64,000 nt of DNA. It comes from Meconema thalassinum. Lineage: Eukaryota > Arthropoda > Insecta > Orthoptera > Tettigoniidae. The stretch's first letter is position 1; each line of letters starts with the position of its first letter. This document shows, one piece after another, positions 52,155 to 62,910 of this stretch. The notes below the pieces were generated by a model, which was not told where the DNA came from, made no database searches, and saw nothing but the letters and a program-made list of their open reading frames with translations. The stretch lies in assembly GCA_946902985.2 (NCBI GenBank), contig OX336389.2, positions 169,828,704 to 169,892,703 of the forward strand. Reading direction: 5' to 3'. The translations under genes were made by a program, and so were the position numbers.

Positions 52155-52895
52155 GTATTGCCCCCAGGGGCTCATATCTAGTGGGACGTGGGTTGGCAAC
52201 CACGGGACCCCAGCTGAATCCGGCATTGCTTCCACTTACTTGTGCCGGGCTCCTCTCCGTCTTCATTCCTGGCGACCTCCCTTGGTCACTCTTGTTCTCT
52301 TCCGACCCCGACGGTATTAGGGTATCCGAGGCCTAGGGAGTCTCTTCTTTTCCCGCCTTAATTGGCCCTTGTCTCACCTTTCCTGATATCCTCATTCTTC
52401 GAGGGGTCAGACTTCTTTTTCTTTTCATGATATCTCTTGCCTTCTGCTCAAGGCCCTCAAGGAGGCTGGGTGTGTGTAGCCCCACCACTTCTGGAGCACC
52501 CTGGATTGTGCTACACCCTCAAGGGCTCACGTCTGGTGAGTTCGGGATTCGGCGACCCCGAGGGCTTCCTGAGCTGGGTCCGGGTTTTCTCTTTCTTCCA
52601 TTGCCTTTGGGGCGGTCCCTCTCCCCTTTATCTTTCCTGGCTCTCCTCCCTTCCCTCAATTGTCATTCGTCGAGGGTTGAGGGCATTTTCTTTCCTCCTG
52701 TCTTTTATTTGCATTCTCCTTTTTGTTTCCAATTTCCTCTTCTAGTTTTTAAGTTAGTAGTTAGTTTTTAGTTGTAAGTTTCATTTGATCATCTTTAATT
52801 TTCATTATCTCCCAATCCATTAGGGGCCGATAACCTAGATGTTAAGCCCCTTAAAACAACAATTATCAGCTTCATCATCATCATCATCAATTGTA
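52155..52895 (+). repeat. Non-coding retroposon copy B
   Basis: Full-length relative of copy A. It begins near AGGGGCTCATATCTAGTGGG and ends CATTAGGGGCCGATAACC, TTAAGCCCCTTAAAACAACA and a (TCA)n tail (about 52868-52890). It contains an internal near-repeat (GGGCTCA…GGTTGGC-AACC near 52170 and GGGCTCACGTCTGGTGAG near 52533). Short open frames shared with copy A carry no domain. 52896-53032 is unassigned. Confidence 0.75.
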
Positions 52896-53321
52896 TTGGG
52901 TGCTATGCCCTAACCCTGAAAAGAAACTTACATGTGATTAATAAATTTACTTTGATAACCAGTTTCGATCGTCATCAGATCCCTTACACTTAGGCAAAGA
53001 GGTTTAGAGGATTGTTCCTATTACAGCGGATGTCTCATCGTACGTAATGTAGTTTTTTTTTAAGAAAATTATATTTGGGAAGTTTTCTGACTATTCTTCA
53101 AAGTAGAGACCATCAAATTCTATGGTCTTGAACCATCTTTCAGCGAGGTTTCTTATCCTGCGACGGTACTAGTCTCTGGGTGCTACTTCCCCCAATTCCT
53201 GAATTTGTGTCATGGTTGTTCATGCAGTATGATGTCTCGCATTGTTCTGCTGCAAGAGAACTCTATTTCGGTTAACTAATGCCGGGTATTTCCGTCTCAA
53301 AATTTCATGAACTCGTTTCAG

Positions 53322-54023
53322 TTATTGAGAATAAAAATCCGCATGGACTGCACACCCGTTTGGAACAAACTCCCAGTAAAGCACTCCTTCAAAGTTCCAC
53401 GAGACACACTTCATCACTTTGGGACCAAACCGATCCTTTTTAACGATGACTTTGGCAGGTTGACGGGGACTGAGCCACTGTTTCGAGGCGTCAGCGTTGC
53501 GGTAATAGACCCATTTTCTATCACATGTGACAATTCTCCTGATAAATCTATCATCCATGGGGTTACCGATAAGCTGACAGATATCCACTCCACGTTGAGC
53601 CTGTTCAAGGTTCAAGTCGTGATAATAAATTCATGATCTACATCTACAGCTTCTGTTTGATTTTCCAACTTTGTTAATCTGGCGATGTATGGTATCTTTT
53701 GATGCCCCAAGTTCTTCTAACAGCCTACGAGTACTACTTTGAGGATTTTCCTCAAAATCTCTGCGTGTATTCTCAATATCACATATTTTAGTTCTTCTAG
53801 AACGTGTTAAATCTGTAGTGTTTTTTTCTTCAGTGTTGAAACGTTGGAACCATCGTTGTGCCATATGCTCACTAACGACACCTTCTCCTTCCACTTCACA
53901 TATTCTTCGAGCCGCGGTAGTAGGTTTGTAATCTTGTTTCCAGCAGTGCTTTAGAATGACCCTAACCTCCAACTTTGTAAGTTCCTTTTGTGATTGTGTA
54001 TCAACAACTGACGACTGATACAT
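53322..54023 (-). pseudogene. mariner-2 transposase, frameshifted
   Basis: The first frame (from 54023) begins MYQSSVVDTQSQKELTKLEV and carries RRICEVEGEGVVSEHMAQRW, SSTRRLLEELGASKDTIHRQ. After a break near 53625 the next frame has RGVDICQLIGN, RIVTCDRKWVYY (first Asp), PKVMKCVSWNFEGVLYWEF, and a stop after HADFYSQ where relatives continue. The second Asp region downstream is altered (FSCSRTMRD). Best-preserved N-terminus of this mariner family in the window. Confidence 0.85.
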
Positions 54024-54201
54024 TCACGCAATATACACCATTCTAGTCTTGGCCTCCTGTAAATAAGGGACAGATGACCTCGCTGTTCCGCCCCTTAAAA
54101 CCTCAATAACTAACTCACTCCTGTAAATAGCATTGGTGATCCAAAGAAAACCAATTCTATCTTATAAAACACCGATCTTTAAAAACGGCATTACTTATGA
54201 G

Positions 54202-56638
54202 TAGGGCCCGGATTTTGATGAAAAGTCATCTTTTTTCTGAGTACACGGAGACGATGCTTAGTGGTAATTATGTGTATTCTACAATAAATATGTTAGATAT
54301 ATGGGGTTTTTAAAAGTCATCAAAATGCATTTTTCCTACATTTTGCAGAATAAAGTCATTTTCTAACATTTAGGGGCATTTTAGGTCATTTTTCAGGTGT
54401 TTTACGTTTATAGGTATTTTTTTATTGAATATGGTTAAATGCTCATTTTAAAGTTATGTTTTTAGTACCGGTATCTGTATTTCTAAACAAGTCAGCGTTA
54501 ACATTCTTGGACTAACATGACTACATACTGTAGTTCTGCAGTGCTCATCTGTTTTCATTACTCGTTTCTTATATACGCAGCTGATTTAATTTTTCTCGAC
54601 GAAGCATTTGTGTGTACGGTTTGCGTCACTGATTTCTTCACGTGCACGTGAGTATTGCGTCAGTCTGAGAAAAGAAACGGGGTAATCCCCTCAGCGCCAT
54701 GTGGTTTGTGTCGAGTTTATCTTTATTAGAAGTGTTGACAGCTCTGGCCGGCTCTGACGTCTGATCGTTCATTCAGCTACCCTCCAACTATAGGACTTTT
54801 AAGGTGTGTTTGTGTTGTAGGTGTGTGACGTTTTGTTGTGCAGTGCAATTGAAATGCCGAAACAAAAGCAGTCAACTGCAAGCCGTTTAAAACAGTATGT
54901 GTCAGATTTCGGTAAAAACATATTCTCAACTGATGGAACTATTTTGTTCTGTAAAGTGTGCGAAATCAAAGTCGCTGCAGATAAACGGTTCACCGTACAA
55001 CAACACGTCGGGTGCGATAAACATTTGCGAGGTCTTGAAAATGTGGAAAAAAGGAAAGTGTCTCAATTACTGTTAAAAGAAACTGCTTCGACATCAAATA
55101 ACAAGTCATCTTCCTTTTATAAAGAATTATGTGAAGTGTTTGTTAGTGCTAATATTCCACTAGGAAAACTAAGCAATCCTAATTTAAGTGATTTCCTCGA
55201 ACGCCACACTGGTCATACTATTCCAGACGAATCAACATTGCGTAAAAACTGCCTATCAAAATGTTACGAAGACACGTTAAACCGAATACCGTACGTGAAT
55301 GTGTGAATGGGAAAAAAATTTACGTATCAAAAGACGAGACTACGGATTCAGAGGGACGTTATGTAGGAAATGTAGTGATAGGGACCCTAGAAACAAACAG
55401 TCCCGGGCAAACTTTTCTGCTGACCTCAGAGGTTTTGGAAGCGGTTAATCACACTCAGATATGCAAACTGTTCGATAAATCCATGTGTTTAATATGGCCT
55501 ATGGGAATACAACATGAGAATGTGCTCCTCTTCCTAACAGATGCAGCACCTTACATGGTAAAGGCAGCAAAATCTATCAAAGCATTTTACAATAAGATGG
55601 TGCATGTTACTTGTCTGGCCCATGCTTTTCATCGAATTGCAGAAGAGGTCCGATCAAAATTTTCAGAAGTAGATAGACTAGTTTCCACAGTAAAGAAAGT
55701 CTTTGTCAAAGCACCATCCCGCACTAAATATTTCAAAGACAAGGCCCCTGATGTAGCGTTGCCCCCCCCCCCCCCCCCCGCGCACCAGTTTTAACACGCT
55801 GGGGTACCTGGTTGACTGCATGCATATACTATTGTGACAATTTTCACATAGTGAGAGAAGTAGTGAATGGCTTTGATAGGACAGATGCTAAGGCTATTGG
55901 GAGTGCACAGGACCTGTTTTCTGATCCTCAAATGGAAGGTAAATTGGCTTGCATAAAATCAAATTTTTCATTTTTGCCAGAAACCATAACGTGCCTAGAA
56001 GAAAGTGGCATGCTATTGGCTAAGTCAATAGAGTTAGTCAGGAATGCTGAAGGTTATATAAAACATGTAAAAGGTGAGATTGGGGACTCAGTCAGACAGA
56101 AAATAAAATTTGTATTGGACAAGAATAAAGGGTATCAGACAGTGTGTCAAATAGCTAGTATTTTGTCGGGAGAAGACTTCAGAATTGACATTTTTGAAGA
56201 GGATTTAACAGCCAGTGACATAGTGTTTTTCAAATATGCTCCTATTACATCAGTGGAAGTGGAGAGAAGTTTCTCGAAATATAAAACAGTATTAGCTGAC
56301 AACCGCCGTTCCTTCACCTTTGATAACTTGAGGATGACGATGGTGGTGTATTGCAACGCTAACTAAGGTATGCTTATTTAGTAATATATTTTTTCACTTT
56401 GTAGTAGAAATGAAAATGGCGTATTGTTAATCTATTGATTAATAGTTTACATTAATTATACTGAGAATGTTTGTTATTCGAACCATTATTTTTACAAGAC
56501 AATCATGAAATTGATCATTTTTAGGTAATTTTTTTATGATAATTTTAAGGGCATTTTATCGGTCATTTTAAGAGAATTTTAAGGGCATTTTATAGGTCAT
56601 TTTTCGATAAATTTAAGGTCATCAACATCCGGGCCCTA
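54202..56638 (+). mobile_element. hAT-2: hAT transposon with perfect target duplication
   Basis: The ends TAGGGCCCGGATTTTGATG (54202) and the complement of TAGGGCCCGGATGTTGATG (to 56638) are flanked by identical CTTATGAG (54194-54201 and 56639-56646). GGTCATTTT/GGGCATTTT motifs repeat near both ends (54355-54420 and 56520-56625). Length 2437 bp. Confidence 0.95.
54854..56366 (+). pseudogene. hAT-2 transposase with two frameshifts
   Basis: Starts MPKQKQSTASRLKQYV (54854). BED-like finger ILFCKVCEIKV…QQHVGCDKH; then STLRKNCLSKCYEDTLNR, with a frame change near 55285; KKIYVSKDETTD (first Asp) and VLLFLTDAAPYMVKAA (second Asp); HVTCLAHAFHR; a poly-C run at 55763-55780 (DVALPPPP) shifts the frame again; then TWLTACIYYCDNF and the C-terminal ITSVEVERSFSKYKTVLADN. 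Only these two lesions are evident, and the poly-C one could be an assembly length error. Confidence 0.88.
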
Positions 56639-56655
56639 CTTATGAGATAACCTTA

Positions 56656-59014
56656 TATTATCAATAACATTCCGCAGAGATTTTTTTTTACGACGGGGTG
56701 AAGAACTGACTCAATTCACCTATTAGGCCGCCTCTGGTGAAATGAGTGTTATTAAAACTAGTGTAGTGAAGTCTTGATTCTGGTAACTTGTAACAATGAA
56801 TTTCGAAACAAAAAGTGGCAACATTTTCAAGTATGTCTAGAAGAAACTCCGTCCTTTCAGACGGGGAAAATTACTCATCACTCCAGTCACTGGCACTGTT
56901 GTTTTCAAAGTGCTATTAATATTTCGAAATTTGGGTCCTGAGGCAAAATCATTATCTGTCATTGAGACAAAGCCTTAGGAATCCGCCGTCAGGCATGTCT
57001 TCTAGCATGAAACAACGAAAAGTTGATTACCACATTAAGCCACAACATTTCCAAATTTTGTTGTACCTGATACAACTTGCAAATATCCCCTTACTTTACA
57101 AAATTGCCAATGGTTTAAGTTCACCTTAAATTGGAACAATAAGTATTTTTGGTCAGTATTCTCTCCCAAAGACCCGCTGCTTAGGCACTGTTCTTCTAAC
57201 TGAAAGAGAGTGGGCTTGTACTCCCACTCATGTAGTAAACTTTAGAAACAAAATTACCACTTTTAGAAATGCAAATGGCCCTGGGGTTCAGTCAGCCTAC
57301 AAAAGAAATGAGTACCAGGGTCATTCCTGGAAGTAAAAGCTGACAACTCCATCCCATCTAGTGCCGAAGGGTGGAAGCCTCTACCTTCTACTACTCCAAG
57401 GGACTCCATGGCCTGTATGGAGTTGACTTTGCTATACTCTCACAAAGAAGTCGCGTAAGTACTGTAAGTACTACCCGTTTGGCAAATCCTTGCCGGTGGT
57501 AGATATAATATGGACTATAAGAGTCGTCAACAATGTGACGCAATCTGTATTCCTGGAGATATCGGTACAGTCTGCACTGTATGACGAAGAATCATTGTGG
57601 CACGAGCTTCGCGGTTGGTCAGTTGGGTATTTCAAATGTGTATTAACTTATGTGAATTGTTTAATAACATGCATATGCTTAAGGGAAGAGTGGATAATTA
57701 ACACAGTAGAACTAATATTATTACTGGTAGTATCATTAAGATATTGGTATCAGAAGCAGAACATCACACAAATCCTCTAGTGCCAGTAACACTTGATGCG
57801 GAGTATACATACCTACCCGCTTGTCCCTCACTTGCCCTGACACGCCGATAGATGTCAACAGTTGACAGTGCACTCACTTCAAAACGGCCAAGACTCATCA
57901 GACGTATAATAATGTACGCTTTTCGCTAATGCTAGTTCGGGTAAAGATAGCCATAAAAATGTTGGTGCTCTGGTAACCTGTAATGAAGTGGAAGACGCTC
58001 TTGAATATGCCAACATTCTTGAATAAGGACACCCTTACGAACAACGCTTCTCTTAAGGGCACCGTAATCGATGGTGACAATTTTGTTGAATGGTAACGAA
58101 CATGATAGAAGCCATCAAACATTGTTTGGATCAACGCTTGGTGGAGCAGGTAGAAAAAATAGAAAACGAATTGTCTCTATCATCAACATGGTAGTTTTGT
58201 TTTGGACGTCAAGAAATTACATTAAAGGGACACCTTCGGACCTATTTAAATTGACAAAGAATGTGTCGAAAATATGGGTAACTTTCGCGCCATTTTAAAA
58301 TATCGCACGAAAGGTAAATAAAGCCTATGAGCAATTTCGAATGAATTGGTAAGCATGGCAAGTACATTAGTTCCCCAATCCTAAACCAAATCGTCAATTG
58401 TATCAATAATCAACTCCTGGGAAATATTGTTCAGCGCATAACTGATGCCAAATTTTTCACGACACTTGTACATGAAACTGACTGTTATCATAAGGGTACC
58501 ATAATCGAAGTTGACAATTTTGTTCAATGGTGACGTTAGTTATTTGAATCAATCATTAAAAACTTCCTGAGATTTGGTCTTGATGTGTAATTTGCGAGGA
58601 AATGACTATGACGATGCTGGGTACATGTTGGGCAAAGTCCGTGGGGATCATGCGTTCATACAACAGGATCTGCCCGTTACGGTGTAGTTGTATATTCCCA
58701 TTGTGCAGCTCGCCATTTCAATTTGGTGGTAACCGACACGTGCAACATTCCACTCGTAAGGAATTCACTAAAAACACTTAATTTGGGGAGGGAGGGGACG
58801 AAAGCGTAGGCAAATATTAAATGATGCCCTTGAATCAATAACAGATGTTCGAGCAAGGCATTTGAAACGTACCACTCACTAGATGAATCGAGCGTCTTCG
58901 CAGTGCACAAGTATGGTTACGTTGTGTTGACTCTAGAGAAGATTCAAGAATCTGACAAGACTACCAATATTTTTATGAGTTCCCGCATGAAAGTTTGATT
59001 TAGGCTGTTGATAT
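56656..59014. other. Unassigned stretch, 2.4 kb
   Basis: The longest part of the window without a recognised element. Open frames are short and anonymous. One diffuse direct repeat: GGCACCGTAATCGATGGTGACAATTT-type sequence near 58058 recurs near 58497 (about 440 bp apart). Confidence 0.5.
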
Positions 59015-59016
59015 TA

Positions 59017-59801
59017 CAGAGGTGGCCAAATTATTAGACTAAAGGTCTGAAAATGCATTATTCAATTTTGCTGAGTACACATTTATTTGTTTTTCTATGG
59101 GAATTGACACTGGTGTTGTTACAATGATATAGCGACATTTGCATAATGATTTTAGGATTTTCTGTCTCATAGTTTGGCAAAACGGTTACAAATAATTGCC
59201 TGCTGTTTCAAGGAACTATTTATTTCTGTGCACATGTTGTTGTTTGTTTGAAATTTACCAAGAATTTAGTGATTGATTAGTTACTATTTTCACTTAATTC
59301 CATCAGTAGAGCTTTGGTGCTTTATGCTGACATATTTAATCCTATATTTGCGACGTGATTAGAAGGCAGTGCATAACATCGACCTAACAAGGGAATTTTA
59401 TGTTTATGGGGTGGAAAAAGTGTTATGTCCCCAAGAAAAATTGGGATAACAAGAGCATTGCTTACTGAAAGATACTGCACACAGCAGGAGACAGCAACAA
59501 GACTTAATAATGCACAGTAATCAGTACGTAGAAGTAAGAAAATGGAAGAAAACAGTGAAGTTTGCCAGTCACAACGAAAAGAAAAACGTGGTAGGAAAAG
59601 TAAATTAAGCCCTAGAGTTGTACGAAAACTGATGTCCATTTCACGAAACCATCGCTCAGCTACTAGCAGTGAACTAAGAAATAATTTGAAGAGTAGTGGC
59701 ATAGATATATCTGCAAGTACTGTAAGAAGAACATTGTACAATAGAGGATTAAAATCTAGACGACCCAGAATAAAAGCAATGATCACTCCAGTTTTGGCAA
59801 T
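59017..59801 (+). mobile_element. Tc1-like transposon, cut by Gypsy-2
   Basis: The left end CAGAGGTGGCCAAATTATTA follows TA (59015-59016), a common Tc1-type TIR. The transposase frame is interrupted at 59801/59802 by the Gypsy-2 LTR. The rest should lie beyond the right edge of the window. Confidence 0.8.
59425..59801 (+). pseudogene. Tc1-like transposase N-terminus, one stop, truncated
   Basis: ATG at 59425 (MSPRKIGITRALLTERY). TAA at 59518-59520 interrupts after RLNNAQ; the same frame goes on through RKEKRGRKSKLSPRVVRKLM, RSATSSELRNNLKSSGIDIS and RRTLYNRGLKSRRPR, the paired HTH region that binds TIRs. Coding is lost at the LTR junction after TPVLA. The catalytic domain is not in the window. 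Confidence 0.8.
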
Positions 59802-60324
59802 TGTAACGTAATCTTGATTACGGTACAAATTATTATTATTATTATTATTATTATTATTGAAATATCAAAGTTATATCGTTTTATTCACCCATTAATATCA
59901 AGGGAGGGGCCATACCATATTCACGTCATTACCATAGTCATATATAATATTGTCAAGTGCTTAGATTAAAAAAACAGGGTTTTTATAGAGGTCTAGGGCT
60001 GTTTTATTAGTTAAATTGTAAAGACAGGACGGGCATGGTTGGAAGAAGTTACGGACGGTGAAGCAACATATTGCAAGAAAATGTATTTCTGGAACGAAGC
60101 CACGCTGACTGGAGACAAGGGCTTGGAGAAAGATTTCGGCGGAATATATAGATGCGCAACGAGAGGAATAGCGGGTTCTGAGTGGAATATTTGAAGTACG
60201 CGGGCCTGTATTCCCGCTCGGAGAAGTTTTAGCGTCGCTTGAGGACTGAGAAATGCTTTGCTATAATTGGTCTGATGGGTCGCGGGCAAATTTATGCCGC
60301 GAAACATCGGGACCATTCAGAGTG

Positions 60325-60350
60325 TATAAAAGCCCAGCGCGACTTCAGCA
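60325..60350 (+). promoter_or_regulatory. Candidate Gypsy-2 LTR promoter
   Basis: TATAAAAG at 60325-60332, followed by GACTTCAGCAC with an arthropod-initiator-like TTCAG about 20 bases downstream. Position inside the LTR upstream of the polyadenylation signal fits U3/R organisation. Confidence 0.55.
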
Positions 60351-60521
60351 CTGGCTATTCTATAGATTCTATTCTGTCATTCACATATTCGATCACGCAC
60401 TCACTCACTGACTTTGTGAATCGTAGACTCTGTCAGTCCCTCAGTAAGATGGGACTTAGTGAATTCAATTAGCCTGGTTTGTTCAAATTTGCTTACCATG
60501 GTGATCAAACTCAGAAACAAG

Positions 60522-60562
60522 CAGCAGCAGCAGCAACAACAACAACAACAACAACAACAACG
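60522..60562. repeat. CAG/CAA trinucleotide run in the Gypsy-2 LTR
   Basis: About 40 bases of CAGCAG turning into CAACAA. Confidence 0.85.
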
Positions 60563-61171
60563 AGAAGAAGAAAACATATGTTTTCAAAGGTCAATAAACG
60601 TGTGTTGGCGTAAGATCTCAAATTAGACTGCAAGCAGACCAACGAGATGGACTTTGAACCACAAGGCACCAGGTATGTGGACCGAGTTATTATCAACACA
60701 GAAGATCAGCGCTTGCGAGAAGACAGTCAATATTGCCCCGCAATTAGGGAATATTAATGCACATATTGTACACAGCTCGAAACCTCAGATCAAATGTTAT
60801 TAATAATTTTGTTGTAAATAAACCAGTATTAGTTAAAATGTCTTGTTCATTGGGAGTTGAATATATAGGATAGTTGGAATGCAAAGAGTATCTCATAGAG
60901 CAAGTTTATTGCCCTACGCTCCGATGATAGATCTTGGCTCAAGGAAGGGAGCGGCCGTGGCTAAATAAAATTTTAATGTGTTATCTTTACGATAACTGGC
61001 GCCCAGTAAATCTAAATTAATGAAGTGTATGTCGTCTGTCTAGACAGGCCAATGCTAAATAAGAACGATGAGGTGGTTTTAAGGAGTCTTGAATGTAATA
61101 TCTGTAGAAACGTTATAAATGATCGCCCAACTTGTAGAGCGATATCCAACGACGAAGGTAGCCGTTACAAA

Positions 61172-61191
61172 TGGCACAACCAATGTGGGGC
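61172..61191 (+). promoter_or_regulatory. Candidate Gypsy-2 primer binding site
   Basis: TGGCACAACCAATGTGGGGC begins with TGG (pairs with tRNA CCA), two bases after the inferred LTR end. It differs from the tRNA-Lys site by a few bases and a 2-base insertion. Similar in form and offset to the Gypsy-1 site at 6905. Confidence 0.55.
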
Positions 61192-61398
61192 TACGAAATA
61201 TCGTACTGAAGTGAATGGATATTATGTATAAATCCAGTTTATTTCAAGTATGTTAAAGTTTAAAGTTGTTTTCATGTACGATATAAACGAGTACTCTTTG
61301 CATTCATTCCGAGTTTTTCAATAAAGAGGCATATATCAAGTTAGGGAACTACGGTTATAAATTAGGAGTGTTCTTTTGATGAGTTGTTTTTTTGGGTA

Positions 61399-62910
61399 AT
61401 GAATAACAGGGATAATTTGGGGAATATACATTTGAGAAACCGTAGTATTATAAGATCAGTTAAAATGTCGAAATTAGATGTGCAGGGTACCAATGATGAG
61501 ATGTCAAAAGTAAGCGAAAATCAGGAAACTGAGGAAAATAAACAAGACGGGGCTACAAACATCCAGATTAATGAGGGGGAGAATCCTTCCTGGCTTCGAA
61601 ACCTGACGATGCTGATAACGGAAAAAAGTAAGAAATTTGACGTGCGTAGTGATCAATTAGAAAAAGCAATAGATCTTAAGTTCACTGAGCATAGTAAGAA
61701 GCTAGATGAACAACGTAAGAAGTTTGATGAAGCTACAGAGAATTTCAATAGACAAATTAAAGAAGTAGGCCGAGAATTTCACAATAAGTTAGAAAACAGG
61801 ATTACTGAGGTGGAGGAATCATGGTCACTTAAGGTTGACGCCAGAATGCAACACTTGTCGGAGCGAGTTGATAAAATTGACGAGGAAGTGAAAATTAAAT
61901 GTAGTAAGGTTAGGGTTGACTTAGAAGGAGAAGTCAACAGTATGAAGGTCAAGTGTGATAATAATATTGCTAAAATAGGTAATTTAGAAAATAAACTAGA
62001 GAGCGATAATCAAGAAATTAGGGAAGATGTTAACAGTAAATTTAACAGTATCAGTGAAGAAGTAGCGAGTAAAACAGATAAAATGGAGGAGAAATTGCAG
62101 AGATGTCAGAAGCAAATAGCAACAAATAGCGGTAATGTACAATTAGGAAATTTAAGTAGATTTCTAAATAAAGAGGCAGATTTGCCAGTATTCACAGGCA
62201 AGGCATATAACCCAATGGAATTCTTAAAAACAGTAGAAAAGAAGTTCGCTAAAGATTTAGAAGAGGGGATCGTTCAATGGGAACAAGTACTTGAGATGCT
62301 AGATAAATCTTTTGTTAGGGATTCAAGGTCATGGTTCAGTGTGTATAAATACCAGATGACTAGTTTTAGAAAATTTAAAGAGAAGTTCATAGCCAAGTAC
62401 TGGAATGAAAATGTGCAAGAAAGAGAAAGATGTAACATTATTTTTGGAAAGTACCAAAGGAGAGATGGCGTTTCGTACACAGAGTATTTCTTAGCGCATG
62501 TACTTATATGCCAGAATTTAGAAGGTTTAGAGACTGAATCACAGGTAATTAAAACATTATTAAGGCATTTTCCTGATATAATTAAAGAAGCATTCTTCAT
62601 GCAGAATATTACTACTATTGACGGGTTCGAGAAGCTATTGGAAAACTTTGACTCTCTTGAAAATAGTAGGACCGACCGCAAGCCAATAAGTAGGGGAGAT
62701 AATTTCGTGCAAAGTGAGAGAGAGAGGGGAAGAGAACAAGGCAGGAATGCGAATTACGAAAGACGACTTGACAATGGGGGACGCACAGCAAATACGAGGA
62801 ACGAGAATTTGAACAGAGGAGGGGAAGGTACTAGGCCAGACAGACGTACAGGTCAACAACAACAACAACAATCTACACCAGGGGCAAGTAGGCCTAATTT
62901 AAACGAATAA
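61399..62910 (+). CDS. gag: Gypsy-2 Gag (503 aa)
   Basis: Structural protein of the particle. The start is the first ATG in the frame (MNNRDNLGNIH; the next, MSKLDVQG, at 61465 is an alternative). Order: acidic N-terminus; coiled coil (about 61600-62130; SKKFDVRSDQLEKAIDLKF type) without the 75-bp expansion of Gypsy-1; capsid-like domain (about 62180-62660; YNPMEFLKTVEKKF, YFLAHVLICQNLEGL, LLRHFPDIIKEA) aligning with Gypsy-1 Gag; Arg/Gly/Asn-rich tail with a Gln run. No CCHC knuckle. The stop TAA is preceded by the TTTAAAC site. Intact. Confidence 0.9.
   Translation: MNNRDNLGNIHLRNRSIIRSVKMSKLDVQGTNDEMSKVSENQETEENKQDGATNIQINEGENPSWLRNLTMLITEKSKKFDVRSDQLEKAIDLKFTEHSKKLDEQRKKFDEATENFNRQIKEVGREFHNKLENRITEVEESWSLKVDARMQHLSERVDKIDEEVKIKCSKVRVDLEGEVNSMKVKCDNNIAKIGNLENKLESDNQEIREDVNSKFNSISEEVASKTDKMEEKLQRCQKQIATNSGNVQLGNLSRFLNKEADLPVFTGKAYNPMEFLKTVEKKFAKDLEEGIVQWEQVLEMLDKSFVRDSRSWFSVYKYQMTSFRKFKEKFIAKYWNENVQERERCNIIFGKYQRRDGVSYTEYFLAHVLICQNLEGLETESQVIKTLLRHFPDIIKEAFFMQNITTIDGFEKLLENFDSLENSRTDRKPISRGDNFVQSERERGREQGRNANYERRLDNGGRTANTRNENLNRGGEGTRPDRRTGQQQQQQSTPGASRPNLNE
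62898..62904 (+). promoter_or_regulatory. -1 ribosomal frameshift heptamer TTTAAAC at gag/pol
   Basis: Gag frame reads T TTA AAC GAA TAA, so the heptamer ends just before the last codon. The -1 frame is the pol frame, open from here to the window edge. Same heptamer and same relation as Gypsy-1 (9037-9043). Confidence 0.85.

Larger units (their letters stand above)
53035..56653 (-). mobile_element. mariner-2, split by hAT-2
   Basis: The left end CAGCGGATGTCTCATCGTAC follows TA (53033-53034). The other TIR (CATTACTTATGAG) is cut at 54201 by hAT-2 and resumes at 56647 (ATAACCTTA). Without the hAT it is about 1.17 kb, matching mariner-1 in opposite orientation. The right edge is approximate. 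Confidence 0.8.
59802..61169 (+). repeat. Gypsy-2 5' LTR (inferred bounds)
   Basis: Start: it abruptly interrupts a transposase frame and shares TGTAACG with Gypsy-1. End: CGTTACA, the exact complement of the start, then a PBS-like site two bases on. Within are an (ATT)n run (59828-59860), TATAAAAG at 60325, a CAG/CAA repeat (about 60522-60560), AATAAA at 60964-60969 and PBS-like units at 60998 and about 61118. Without the 3' LTR the right bound is inference. Confidence 0.7.

Noticed and set aside
52427..52771. Two overlapping 100-codon frames in retroposon copy B
   Set aside because: Copy A has similar DNA but frames are not conserved; the sequence behaves as non-coding.
60940..60960. AAGGGAGCGGCCGTGGC in the Gypsy-2 LTR resembling the SINE core
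   Set aside because: Only about 15 bases match; no further SINE features on either side.
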